From Jiangella aurantiaca (GTDB lineage Bacteria > Actinomycetota > Actinomycetes > Jiangellales > Jiangellaceae): a stretch of 64,000 bases of DNA. The DNA is taken from the NCBI RefSeq assembly GCF_004349105.1, contig NZ_SMLB01000007.1, positions 1 to 64,000 of the forward strand, written 5' to 3'. The notes beneath the pieces are model-generated. The model ran no database searches and was not told the origin of the DNA. It saw only the letters and a program-made list of their open reading frames with translations. The translations under genes and the position numbers were made by a program. Shown here piece after piece: positions 42,412-50,773 of the stretch. Each line of letters opens with the position of its first letter. Positions within the stretch are counted from its first letter, which is position 1.

Positions 42412-43061
42412 TCATCCACCTCTGCTTCCACGGCATCGGGAGTTGCGAGCGGGAGCGCGAGCCCGGAGAGGCCCGGTACTGGGTGACCGAGCCGACGTTC
42501 TACCGCCTGCTCGACGAGGTCGCGGCGCATCCGCACGTGCGGCTCAGCTTCGACGACGGGAACGCCTCCGACGCCTCGGTCGCGCTGCCGGCGCTGCTCG
42601 GGCGGGGCCTGCGGGCCACCTTCTTCGCACTTGCCGGCCGCCTGGACGACCCAGTGAGCCTTGGTGCGGCCGATCTCGAGGAACTGCGCGCGGCCGGGAT
42701 GGCGATCGGCAGCCACGGCTGGGCCCACGTGCCCTGGCGAGGGCTCTCGGCCGTCGACGCCCGCCGCGAGCTGGTGGACGCGCGCGTCGCGCTCGCCGAG
42801 GCGAGTCGGGGACCGATCACGGAGGCGGCGCTGCCACTCGGCCGCTACGACCGCCGGCTGCTCAGGCGGTTGCGGAGCACGGGCTACGACGCCGTCTTCA
42901 CCAGCGACCGCTTTCCGGCGCGGCCCGGTTCGTGGCTGCAGGCGCGCTACAGCGTGACCGCGGCCGACACCGTCGACTCGGTCCGGTCCGTCATCACCCA
43001 CCGGCCGGGGCTGCACGACGCCCGCAACGCCGTGGTGAGCACGATCAAGCGGTGGCGCTGA
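42408..43061 (+). CDS. polysaccharide deacetylase family protein (NodB fold, CE4)
   Basis: A 217-residue CE4-type deacetylase. The metal and base residues appear as SFDDGN (D49, D50) and H103-x3-H107 in GSHGWAHVPW; a later LGRYDRRLLRRL motif is present. No signal peptide is seen, so it may act on lipid-linked or nucleotide-linked intermediates inside the cell. Its 3' end overlaps the convergent Wzz-like gene by 17 nt. Confidence 0.9.
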   Translation: MIIHLCFHGIGSCEREREPGEARYWVTEPTFYRLLDEVAAHPHVRLSFDDGNASDASVALPALLGRGLRATFFALAGRLDDPVSLGAADLEELRAAGMAIGSHGWAHVPWRGLSAVDARRELVDARVALAEASRGPITEAALPLGRYDRRLLRRLRSTGYDAVFTSDRFPARPGSWLQARYSVTAADTVDSVRSVITHRPGLHDARNAVVSTIKRWR

Positions 43062-43713
43062 ACTCGCGCGGAATGGGCGTGCCGCGTACCCGCGCGCGGT
43101 ACTCCAGTAGGACGATCACCGCCAGCGTCGCGCCGCCGCCGAGAAGCCCCGTCATGCCCATGGCGCGCATCCTGCTGCCACCGACCTCGTAGACGGTGGA
43201 CGTCCGCGGGTTCACTGTCACCGTGATGTCGTTGACAGGGTCGACGCCGGCGTTGCGCTGCAGGTTCTCCAGCTCCTGCGCGATGCGGTCGACGAGCTCC
43301 TGCTGCCGCGCCACGACGGTCTCGCGGTCCGGTGCCACCACCTCGACGGAGAGCACCTGGCTGGCGAAGTTCGGGGCCCACTGGCCGCCGGTGTCGGGCA
43401 GCTTGACGGACCAGCCGTCGCGCACCCCGATGCCCACGAGGTTGGCGTCGGGAGACGCGTACTTCAGAGTGGCGGCCGGACCGGTGACCATCTTCGCGAC
43501 GACCCCGGCGGTGATGATGATGTCTTCGGACGGCGCATTGAGCGCGTTGGGGTACAGCCGGCTGGTGGGGGCGAGGAAAACCACTTCGGTGCGCGACCAG
43601 TAGACGTGGTCGCCGGCGGCCATGGCGAACGCGAGCGCCCCCGTGCACAGCGCGCCGGCCAGCACGACCGGCCACCGGCGGATCATGGTGAGAATCAGTT
43701 CCCACGGCGTCAT
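43045..43713 (-). CDS. Wzz-like chain-length determinant protein, copy 1
   Basis: A 222-residue protein with two transmembrane segments (~17-35 and ~186-204) flanking an extracytoplasmic coiled region (ETVVARQQELVDRIAQELENLQRN near ~135-160), the polysaccharide co-polymerase topology. No tyrosine kinase domain. The ATG at 43713 lies 7 nt after a G6 run on its strand; the frame is open upstream but lacks a signal there. It shares a divergent promoter region with the second Wzz-like gene. Confidence 0.75.
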   Translation of the reverse strand: MTPWELILTMIRRWPVVLAGALCTGALAFAMAAGDHVYWSRTEVVFLAPTSRLYPNALNAPSEDIIITAGVVAKMVTGPAATLKYASPDANLVGIGVRDGWSVKLPDTGGQWAPNFASQVLSVEVVAPDRETVVARQQELVDRIAQELENLQRNAGVDPVNDITVTVNPRTSTVYEVGGSRMRAMGMTGLLGGGATLAVIVLLEYRARVRGTPIPREFSATA

Positions 43714-43734
43714 CGGTGCACCCCCCGTGCCCAC

Positions 43735-43801
43735 CGGATCGCGGCGACCGCCCCAGATCCCCGTCCAGGCTATAGTAGCCAGCACGGATCGCGGCGACCG
43801 C
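43735..43801. promoter_or_regulatory. Divergent promoter region with 17-bp direct repeats
   Basis: CGGATCGCGGCGACCGC occurs at 43735-43751 and again at 43785-43801, exactly 50 bp apart. Between them lies GGCTATAGTAGCC (43768-43780), a palindrome that offers TATAGT on the + strand (43771-43776) and TACTAT on the - strand, so it could be the -10 region for both divergent Wzz-like genes. The repeats are plausible sites for one regulator. Confidence 0.6.
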
Positions 43802-43892
43802 GGCTCGGCCGGCTCCCGGGCCAGGGGAGAGTTCTCCCGGCTGAGCGCGGGATGGAGATGGTGGCCCGGTCACCAAGAGTCTGTGGGGGTCG

Positions 43893-43946
43893 ATGTCGGT
43901 GGGTGCGGCGTGGTCACGCGTGCCGGTAGCACGGCGATCCGGCTGA
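43893..43946 (+). other. Possible 17-codon leader peptide
   Basis: ATG at 43893 lies 3 nt after a G5 run (43885-43889) and reads MSVGAAWSRVPVARRSG before TGA. It sits between the divergent promoter and the second Wzz-like gene. Short frames arise easily by chance; no attenuation structure was identified. Confidence 0.25.
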
Positions 43947-44018
43947 GCGCCGGTCGCGCGGCGCGGGCGCTGCCGGGCAATCACTCCAACCGGCCGCGGT
44001 GAGGGTGGGAACTCCGTC

Positions 44019-44762
44019 ATGTCGGACTTCCTCGCCGCCGCCGGTCGCCGGTGGTACGTCCTGGTGCTGGGGGTTCTGCTGACGGCCGGTCTCGGCGTCG
44101 GCGCGGCGGCGCTGTCGCCGCCCACGTACTCCGCGCGCGGGCTCGTGCTGCTGCTGCCGCCGGAGGAGGCCGTCGGCGCCGGTGGCAACCCCTTCCTTGC
44201 GCTGGGTGCGCTGGACATGCCGGCCCGGATCATCGTGTCCTTTCTCGACAGCCCGTCCGCGCGTGCCGGGATCGAGGAAGCGGTGCCGAGCGTCGACTAC
44301 GAGGTCGCCATGGAAGAGGCTACGCGCGGCCCCGTCATCGCCATCGAGGTCACGGCTTCCACGCCCGGCGGCGCCATGACCGCGCTGCAGGACATCGCCG
44401 AGGCCGTGCCGAACACGCTGGCGCGGCTCCAGCTGGAGCTGGATGTTCCAGCCGCGTCCGCGGTCACGTCCATGCCGCTGACCATGAGCACAGAGGCCGT
44501 GAAGGATACCGGCGGTACGACTCGGGCCGTGGTGGTCGCCATCGGCACCGGGCTGGCAGCGACGGTGGTCGCGACCCTCTCGACCGACCGGCTGGCACTG
44601 CGCCGCGCCGCACGCTGGCGGGCGATGCCGCGGTCGCGGGGCGACACTCGGCCCGCCGGTGGCGACGGACCGTCCGGTGCGGCAGGGCAGGCCGGCGATG
44701 CCGGGACCGTCGCGGCGGACTCCCCGAGGCGTGCGCCGGCCGCCCGGAGGCGGGCGCGGTGA
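44019..44762 (+). CDS. Wzz-like chain-length determinant protein, copy 2
   Basis: A 247-residue protein with an N-terminal transmembrane segment (~14-33), an extracytoplasmic region beginning with the Wzz-type PPTYSARGLVLLLPP, and a second transmembrane segment (~170-188). A cytoplasmic Arg/Gly/Ala-rich tail without kinase motifs follows. It is closely similar in plan to the protein at 49885-50685 (PTYESTATATLVP, then a GGNPFL/RGNPLL motif). GGTGAGGGTGGGAA precedes the ATG. The stop overlaps the polymerase gene by 4 nt, which fits control of polymer length. Confidence 0.8.
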   Translation: MSDFLAAAGRRWYVLVLGVLLTAGLGVGAAALSPPTYSARGLVLLLPPEEAVGAGGNPFLALGALDMPARIIVSFLDSPSARAGIEEAVPSVDYEVAMEEATRGPVIAIEVTASTPGGAMTALQDIAEAVPNTLARLQLELDVPAASAVTSMPLTMSTEAVKDTGGTTRAVVVAIGTGLAATVVATLSTDRLALRRAARWRAMPRSRGDTRPAGGDGPSGAAGQAGDAGTVAADSPRRAPAARRRAR

Positions 44763-46066
44763 CCTCGGGGGCCGGCACCGACACGCGGACGCGCAAGAGA
44801 CTCGACGCTGCCGCCTGGCTCACGTTGTACATCGCACTGCTGTTCTTCGTGCCGGCCAAGCTGATCTTCGGTCCGCTCGGAAGCGCCGGTTCCCCGTCCA
44901 TGGTCTTCGGACTGGGCAGCCTGGTGTTGTGGACCTTCTACTTCGTCGGCGCCACAAAGCCGGTCCAAGTGCGCGTCCAGCCCATCCGGATCGCGCTCTG
45001 CGCGTTCCTTGTCAGCGTCGGCGTGACCTACGTGCTGGCGATGTCGGGCCCGATCAACCCCGACGAGATCAGTCCGGCCGACGTCGCGCTGCTGGCGCTG
45101 GCCTCGTGGGCGGGTACGCTGCTCGTCGCGCACGACGGCGTGACGAATCGCGCTCGTCTGGACAGCCTCGTCTGGCGCATCGCGGTCTGCGGCGGCCTGA
45201 TCGCCATGCTCGGTGTCGTGCAGGTGCTGACGAACCAGATCTGGGTCGACCGGATCTCGATCCCTGGGCTGACCGCTTCCGACACCGCGGGCACGTACTT
45301 GCGCGGGGCGTTCCTCCGGCCGGCGGGGACGGCCATCCACCCGATCGAGTACGGCGTCGTGGTGACGATGCTGCTCCCGCTCGCGTTACACGTGGGCTTC
45401 CAGCACACCTGGCGCCACCGCATCGCCCGGTGGTTCCCGGCGGCGGCGCTCGCCGCGGTCATTCCGGTGACCTCGTCGCGGTCGGCCTATCTCGGGGCGA
45501 TCGTCGGGGTCGCGATCTGCGCGATCGGCTGGCCCACCGCGCGCCGGCGGGTCGTCCTGGGCATCGGAGCGGCCGGCGTCGCCGCGATGACCATCCTGAC
45601 GCCCACGCTGTTCAACTCGATTCTCGGATTGTTCACCGGCGCGTCCGAGGACCCGAGCATCGCGTCGCGTACTGACAGCTTCGGACTCGCGGCCTCGTTC
45701 ATCGCCGAGAACCCGTGGTTCGGTCGCGGTCTCGGAACGTTCCTGCCCAAGTACCGGATCTTCGACAACCAGTACCTGGGCCTGCTGGTGACCGTCGGTA
45801 TCGTCGGCACGACGCTCTTCGTCGCCCTCAGCGTCGTCACGATCGTGACGTTGCTGCGCCTGCGGCGCGGCGTGCGGAACGAGCCGACCCGCGACCTCGC
45901 CATGGCGCTCGTCGCTTCAGTCGCGGTGGGTTTCATCTGCCTGGTCATGTTCGACGCATTCGCATTTCCGATGACGATGGGTACGCTCTTCCTGCTGCTC
46001 GGAATCTCCGGTGCGCTACGGAGAACCGAAGACCAGGGGGGAACCATGCCGGCAGTGCGCCCATGA
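44759..46066 (+). CDS. O-antigen ligase/Wzy-type polymerase family membrane protein
   Basis: A 435-residue protein with about ten hydrophobic segments and the large outside loop followed by the Wzy_C/WaaL-type region: GTAIHPIEYGVVVTMLLPLAL, VTSSRSAYLGAIVG, SRTDSFGLAASFIAENPWFGRGLGTFLPKY, DNQYLGLLVTVGIVG. The R-x-D and G-R-G-x-G features are family hallmarks. It should polymerise flipped repeat units outside the membrane. GTG start overlaps the Wzz-like stop by 4 nt; its stop overlaps the next GT2 by 4 nt. Confidence 0.9.
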   Translation: MTSGAGTDTRTRKRLDAAAWLTLYIALLFFVPAKLIFGPLGSAGSPSMVFGLGSLVLWTFYFVGATKPVQVRVQPIRIALCAFLVSVGVTYVLAMSGPINPDEISPADVALLALASWAGTLLVAHDGVTNRARLDSLVWRIAVCGGLIAMLGVVQVLTNQIWVDRISIPGLTASDTAGTYLRGAFLRPAGTAIHPIEYGVVVTMLLPLALHVGFQHTWRHRIARWFPAAALAAVIPVTSSRSAYLGAIVGVAICAIGWPTARRRVVLGIGAAGVAAMTILTPTLFNSILGLFTGASEDPSIASRTDSFGLAASFIAENPWFGRGLGTFLPKYRIFDNQYLGLLVTVGIVGTTLFVALSVVTIVTLLRLRRGVRNEPTRDLAMALVASVAVGFICLVMFDAFAFPMTMGTLFLLLGISGALRRTEDQGGTMPAVRP

Positions 46067-46971
46067 GCGCAGGGTCCGTCGACGTCGCCGTCGTCGTCGT
46101 GACGTACAACAGCGAGCACGACATCGCCGACCTGCTCGACAGCGTCCCGGCGGCGCTGGGCGAGCTCACCTACTCCGTCGTGGTGGTCGACAACGGCTCG
46201 GCGGACGGCACCCTCGTAGTGCTCGACGGCCGGCACGACTGCGTCGTGGTCCGGTCGACCAACGACGGCTACGCCGCCGGCATCAACCGGGCGGTGCGAT
46301 CGTCGCCGCCCGCCTCGGCGGTGCTCGTGCTCAACCCGGACGCGACTCTCGACCCCGAGTCGGTGCCACTCATGATCGACGTGCTGCGCAAGCCGGGCGT
46401 CGGGATCGTGGCCCCGCGGGTGCGTGAGGCCGACGGCAGCCTGTCGCCCACCCTGCGTCGCGGCCCGACGCTCGGCCGGGTCGGCGGGCTCAGCTTCACC
46501 GGGCTCGCGGCGTTCACCGAGCGCATCGAGGATCCGCGGGAGTACGAGGCCGAGCACGAGGTCGACTGGGCCGTCGGCGCGATCCTGCTCATCGACCGTG
46601 AGTGCTTCGACGCGCTCGGCGGCCTGGACGAGTCGTACTTCCTCTACTCCGAGGAGACAGACTTCAGCCTGCGCGCCCGGAACCTGGGTTGGGCGACCGT
46701 ATACACCCCCCAGGCCGGCGCCATGCACGTCGGCGGCGGGTCGGGGGAGAGCGCGACCACCCACACGATGAAGATCATCAACCGGGTTCGGCTCTACCGG
46801 CGGCTCACTGACGACCGCCGTGCCTGGGTGTACTTCGTGCTGACCGTCCTCATCGAGGTCCGCCGCGGCGTCCTGGGCCACCGGAAGTCGTGGCCGACCG
46901 TGCGAGCACTGCTGCGGCCGTCGACGCGGCCGGCGCCGCTGGGCGCGAGCGATGCGTTCCTGCCTCGGTGA
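46063..46971 (+). CDS. glycosyltransferase family 2 protein (rhamnosyltransferase-like)
   Basis: A 302-residue GT-A enzyme of the WbbL/RfbN type. N-terminal VVVVTYNSEHDIADLLDS, VVDNGSADGT, TNDGYAAGINRAV, the VLNPDATLDP D-x-D region, and the C-terminal DWAVGAILLIDRECFDALGGLDESYFLYSEETDFSLRARNLGW are all characteristic; relatives include dTDP-rhamnosyltransferases. The ATG at 46063 overlaps the polymerase stop. An upstream G6 run at 46036-46041 is too far away to serve this start. Confidence 0.92.
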   Translation: MSAGSVDVAVVVVTYNSEHDIADLLDSVPAALGELTYSVVVVDNGSADGTLVVLDGRHDCVVVRSTNDGYAAGINRAVRSSPPASAVLVLNPDATLDPESVPLMIDVLRKPGVGIVAPRVREADGSLSPTLRRGPTLGRVGGLSFTGLAAFTERIEDPREYEAEHEVDWAVGAILLIDRECFDALGGLDESYFLYSEETDFSLRARNLGWATVYTPQAGAMHVGGGSGESATTHTMKIINRVRLYRRLTDDRRAWVYFVLTVLIEVRRGVLGHRKSWPTVRALLRPSTRPAPLGASDAFLPR

Positions 46972-47036
46972 TCCGCCGGGGCCCCGCCGGGTGGGCGGGT
47001 AGCCGAGTATTGATCGTCTCCAGGGGGAATGGCGAG

Positions 47037-48251
47037 ATGAAGATTCTGATGATCGCACCGGCGTGCGATGGGCAGGACGTCGGTGAGTCGTGGGTGGCGT
47101 TCCAGTGGGCGTCGCTGGTGTCGCAGCGGTTCGAGCTCACGCTGCTGACCACGTACAAGCGTGGCCATGTTCCGCCGTCGCAGCAGCTTCCTGCTGTGCG
47201 GGTGGTGGAGTGGAGTGAGCCGCCGCTGGTCGATCGCGTCGAGCGGCTCAACAGCCTGATGCAGCCGGCGTACGCGCCGTTCTACGTGCGGGCGCGCCGC
47301 TGGATCCGCGCCCGGTTGCGCGACGGCGAGCGCTTCGACGTCGCGCACCAGGCCGTTCCCGTCGCGATGCGCTACCCGTCACCGGCCCGGCGACTTGGCG
47401 TCCCGCTCGTCATGGGGCCGGTCGGGGGGAGTCTGGAGTCGCCGCCGGGGTTCGTGGCCGAGGAAGGAGCGACCCCCTGGTACCAGCGGCTGCGCGCGCT
47501 CGACGGCTGGCGGATCCGGCATGACGCGCTGCTGCGCTCCACGTACGAGTCGGCTGAGTGCGTGGTCGGTGTCGCGCCCTACGTCCAGGAGTTCCTCGCC
47601 GATCTGACGCTCCGGCGGTTCGAGCTGATGAGCGAGACCGCCGTCCACGACGTTCCGCCGCCGGTCGACCGGTCGGGGCGTACCGGCCCGGTCCGGCTGC
47701 TGCACGTCGGGCGCATCGTCCGCACCAAGGGCCTGCGCGACGTCATCCGCGCCATGGCGGCCCTCCGCGACCTCAATCTCATGCTCGACGTCCTGGGCGA
47801 CGGCAGCGACCGGGCGGCATGCGAGGAGCTCGTTCAGGAACTCGGCCTGACGGACCGGGTCACGTTCCACGGCGCGGTGCCGCGCGTCCAGGTGGACGCG
47901 TTCTACGAGCGCGCCGACATCTTCGTGTTCCCGAGCTACCGCGAGCCCGGCGGCAACGTGAGCCTGGAGGCCATGGGCTACGGCCTGCCGGTGGTCGTGT
48001 GCGACCGCGGCGGTCCCGGAGCGAACGTCGCCGACTCGTGCGCCTTCCGGCTGCCCGCGGTCTCGCCGGAGCAGCTCGCCGTGGACTGCGCGGCGGCGGT
48101 CCGCAAACTCGCCGAGGATCGTGAGCTGAGGTTGCGGATGGGCGCCGCCGCGCGTGAGCACGTCACCGCCACGCACCTGTGGCAGCACCGGCTCGACCGC
48201 ATGAGCGACCTCTACGCGTCGGTCACCGGCCGCCCTCCATCGAGCAGCTGA
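47037..48251 (+). CDS. glycosyltransferase family 4 protein
   Basis: A 404-residue GT-B glycosyltransferase. The N-terminal MKILMIAPACDGQDVGESWVAF, the PLVMGPVGGSLESPPGF segment, the donor domain start LLHVGRIVRTKGLRDVI and the E-x7-E motif EPGGNVSLEAMGYG are visible. The ATG at 47037 lies 9 nt after a G5 run in CAGGGGGAAT. A 65-nt gap separates it from the GT2 gene. Its 3' end overlaps the convergent DUF4082/beta-helix gene by 29 nt. Confidence 0.92.
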   Translation: MKILMIAPACDGQDVGESWVAFQWASLVSQRFELTLLTTYKRGHVPPSQQLPAVRVVEWSEPPLVDRVERLNSLMQPAYAPFYVRARRWIRARLRDGERFDVAHQAVPVAMRYPSPARRLGVPLVMGPVGGSLESPPGFVAEEGATPWYQRLRALDGWRIRHDALLRSTYESAECVVGVAPYVQEFLADLTLRRFELMSETAVHDVPPPVDRSGRTGPVRLLHVGRIVRTKGLRDVIRAMAALRDLNLMLDVLGDGSDRAACEELVQELGLTDRVTFHGAVPRVQVDAFYERADIFVFPSYREPGGNVSLEAMGYGLPVVVCDRGGPGANVADSCAFRLPAVSPEQLAVDCAAAVRKLAEDRELRLRMGAAAREHVTATHLWQHRLDRMSDLYASVTGRPPSSS

Positions 48252-49746
48252 TCGGCTTCACCGGGATCGGCTGGCCTGCGCTGTCCAGCCGGACCACCTG
48301 CGCCTGCCACGGGTCGACCACCGAGCACTTCACGTCGATCGGCCCGTAGCCCCAGCTGCCCTCGACGACGTTGAGGTTGCGCACCGAGCCCGGCATGCCG
48401 TTGCGGAACGGGTAGCCGCCGCCGGCCACCAGGAGGCCGTCGACGTCGAGCGAGGTGTTGCCCTGGCTGTGCGGGTAGAAGAAGGCCGCCGTGCCCCAGC
48501 ATCCGTCGCGCTCCTCGAGGATGACGGTGCTGTTGCGGACCTTCAGGTGGCCGCCGTAGTAGCCCTGGACGCCGTCGCCGTGCCAGTCGCCGCACTCGGT
48601 GGGCGGGGAGACCTGGATGAAGGAGTCCTCGATGGTGACGCCTTCGCAGCCGTAGTCGTCGCCGGCCGCGCGAAGGCCTTCCGGCACGCCGTCGACGAGG
48701 ATGTTGCGCGCGGTGTAGCCGCCCGGTCCGATGACGAAGATGTCCTGGTCCGAGGTGCGCGACCGCGGCGTGAAGGTGGAATCCTCGATGACGAGCCCGT
48801 TACGGCAGACGTTGCGGGGGTCGTTCACGACGTTGGTGCCGACGGCGTCGATGCGCCGCAGCGTCACGTTGGGCGCGTCGACGTAGATGGTGCCGTTCGT
48901 GACCCGCAGGTCCTCGACGACCGCGCCGGCCTCGGTGATCCTCAGGTCTCCCGACACCTCGCGCACCGGCTTCCAGTCGGCCGGCAGGCCCGCCGACTCC
49001 CGGGTCGGGAACGCGCCGGGGTTCGACGGCTCGGCCGGGCGCGTCGGCGTGGCCGACGGGGTCGGCGTCGGTGTCGTCGACGGCGACTCGCCCGGCAGGG
49101 GCGGCACCGGCGGCAGCGGGGCGTCGGACGTGTCGTAGACGATGTCGACGAGGTAGTTCGAGCCGCGGTAGGTGTCGTCGGGGAAGCGGCTGTGGCTGCC
49201 GTAGTGGTACACGCCGGCGCCGGCCTGCAGGACGAAGCCGTTGCGGACCTGCCGCGTGGTCAGGTCGTGTTCGGTCACGGCGTAGCCGCCCTGGGGCGCG
49301 TGGTACGACGCGACGTAGGTCTCGCCGGCGGTGAGTGGTACGGAAGTCTCGAGCGGGACGGTCCGCCAGCCGACCGACCTGCTGGCCGCGAAGCTGACCC
49401 GGGCCAGGACCTCGCCCTCCGCCGACCAGAGCGTGGCGGTGGTGACATCGCGGGTCCGCGCGCCCTGGTAGTACTGCAGCGCGGTGACGCTGCCGTCCTC
49501 CTGCGGGGAGAAACGCACGCCCAGCTCCACTGCGCGGCGGTCCGGGTCGGCGGCCGTCCGGGGCGCGAGGTCGTCGGCGAAGATGCCGTCTGTCGACGGG
49601 GTGTCGTTGAGCGCCCACGCGACCGTGACGCCACTCACCACCGCGATCGCGGTGACAATGGCGGTGGAGAGGCGGAGCCGGATTCGACGATGACGGGCAC
49701 GACGGATGCGTCTGCTGGCACGGCTGCGGATCGGCAGGTGAGTCAT
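48223..49746 (-). CDS. Secreted DUF4082 plus right-handed beta-helix-like protein
   Basis: A 507-residue exported protein. A basic N-terminus (RSRASRRIRRARHRRIRLR) leads into a hydrophobic signal or anchor (~30-46). A DUF4082 domain follows (~70-205; VELGVRFSPQEDGSVTALQYYQ, YVASYHAP, GSNYLVDIVY), matching those of the 1,568-residue protein. After a Pro/Ser/Thr linker (~210-245), the C-terminal ~260 residues show repeating short strands (DLRITEAGAVVEDLRVTNGT, NVTLRRIDAVGTN) and GDWHGDGVQGYYGG, as in parallel beta-helix pectate-lyase-like proteins. It may bind or cleave the surface glycan. The ATG at 49746 is chosen because the region before it is AT-richer and lacks conserved sequence. Confidence 0.75.
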   Translation of the reverse strand: MTHLPIRSRASRRIRRARHRRIRLRLSTAIVTAIAVVSGVTVAWALNDTPSTDGIFADDLAPRTAADPDRRAVELGVRFSPQEDGSVTALQYYQGARTRDVTTATLWSAEGEVLARVSFAASRSVGWRTVPLETSVPLTAGETYVASYHAPQGGYAVTEHDLTTRQVRNGFVLQAGAGVYHYGSHSRFPDDTYRGSNYLVDIVYDTSDAPLPPVPPLPGESPSTTPTPTPSATPTRPAEPSNPGAFPTRESAGLPADWKPVREVSGDLRITEAGAVVEDLRVTNGTIYVDAPNVTLRRIDAVGTNVVNDPRNVCRNGLVIEDSTFTPRSRTSDQDIFVIGPGGYTARNILVDGVPEGLRAAGDDYGCEGVTIEDSFIQVSPPTECGDWHGDGVQGYYGGHLKVRNSTVILEERDGCWGTAAFFYPHSQGNTSLDVDGLLVAGGGYPFRNGMPGSVRNLNVVEGSWGYGPIDVKCSVVDPWQAQVVRLDSAGQPIPVKPISCSMEGGR

Positions 49747-49884
49747 ATGAGTCCAAATATCGGGATCATCGAACCGGACTGGAACCAATCGACAGTCTGC
49801 CCATCCACGGGCGCTCTTATGCCGCGAAATAGAAAAATATTCGCCGAAGTTTCGGAGCTGTCCCAATTCTAGACCTGTGCCGGT

Positions 49885-50685
49885 CTAATCAGACCTCTGG
49901 TGCATTCTCGCCGGCTCAAGATCCGTTTCTGCTTCCGATCCGGACGGAGCGGGATTCGTTCGGTGGCTCGGCGATTCGGGCGCATCGCCGGCGGGTTCGG
50001 CGGCCTCGGCAGGGTGCACCGGCTGGTGGGGCGGGGCGGCCGTCGCTTTGGGGCGGGCTCGTTCGCGGCCGCGGTTCGGCCGGCGTTGCCGGCGCCCGCC
50101 GATCAAGCCGTCGACCAGCCCGGTCACCAGCAGGGTCGCCACGATCCCGACGCCGCCGACGGCGCCGACGGCGCGGATCACCGCGGTGCGCACGGTCTCG
50201 GGCGCCCCGGGCCCGGCCAGGCGGAGCACGGAGATGCGGTCGGCGTCGGGCGACTCCACCTCGTCCTGGAGCACGTCCAGCCGCGCCGGCAGCTCGTCGA
50301 CGACCCGGGAGACGATGGCGCCGGCCATGTCGGGGGTCGGAGCGGTCGACTCGACCACGATCATCGGCCCGCTGGTGCTTGGATCGGCGTCGACCGAGAA
50401 GTCGGCCCCCGGGAACTCGGCGAGGATCGGCTCGCGCACATCGTCGGAGCTCAGTGAGCGGACGAGGACATCACGGGCCAAGATGAGGCCGTCGAGGTAC
50501 AGGAGCGGGTTGCCGCGCTGTGCGATCGTCGACTCGCCGGGCACGAGCGTCGCGGTGGCCGTGGACTCGTAGGTGGGCGCGACCCGCGCGGCCACCATGA
50601 AGCACAGCAGCCCAGTGCCGACCAGCCCCACCAGCACCACGTACCAGCGCCGCAGCAATGCGTTCAGGAGGTCACTGAGGATCAC
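49885..50685 (-). CDS. Wzz-like chain-length determinant protein, copy 3
   Basis: A 266-residue protein with transmembrane segments at ~15-35 and ~175-195 around an extracytoplasmic domain (PTYESTATATLVPGESTIAQ, RGNPLLYLDGL, a predicted helix PARLDVLQDEVESPDADR). A long polar Pro/Ala/Glu-rich cytoplasmic tail (~200-266) lacks kinase or Tyr-rich motifs. Same plan as copy 2. GTG start at 50685 with only a weak ribosome site. Downstream gene on the same strand is the DUF4082/beta-helix gene, 138 nt away. Confidence 0.75.
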   Translation of the reverse strand: MILSDLLNALLRRWYVVLVGLVGTGLLCFMVAARVAPTYESTATATLVPGESTIAQRGNPLLYLDGLILARDVLVRSLSSDDVREPILAEFPGADFSVDADPSTSGPMIVVESTAPTPDMAGAIVSRVVDELPARLDVLQDEVESPDADRISVLRLAGPGAPETVRTAVIRAVGAVGGVGIVATLLVTGLVDGLIGGRRQRRPNRGRERARPKATAAPPHQPVHPAEAAEPAGDAPESPSHRTNPAPSGSEAETDLEPARMHQRSD

Positions 50686-50773
50686 GTTTCGTCGGTCCTG
50701 CCCATCGATGTGTATCTGACCTGCAGTGTCTCACAGGCCCGCGGTCAGCGACGGCGCGCCTGCGCGACGATCG

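Noticed and set aside
37543-43061. Possible exosortase or sortase gene near the ligase/decarboxylase/ACP cassette
   Set aside because: No multi-spanning protein with the exosortase Cys-Arg-His pattern and no PEP-CTERM or LPxTG tail was found in the window; the membrane proteins present are Wzx, Wzy-like, Wzz-like, MFS and PAP2-like.
46036-46048. G6 run followed by ATG at 46046 as start of the GT2 gene
   Set aside because: That ATG is in the polymerase reading frame, not that of the GT2 gene, whose conserved N-terminus begins at ATG 46063.
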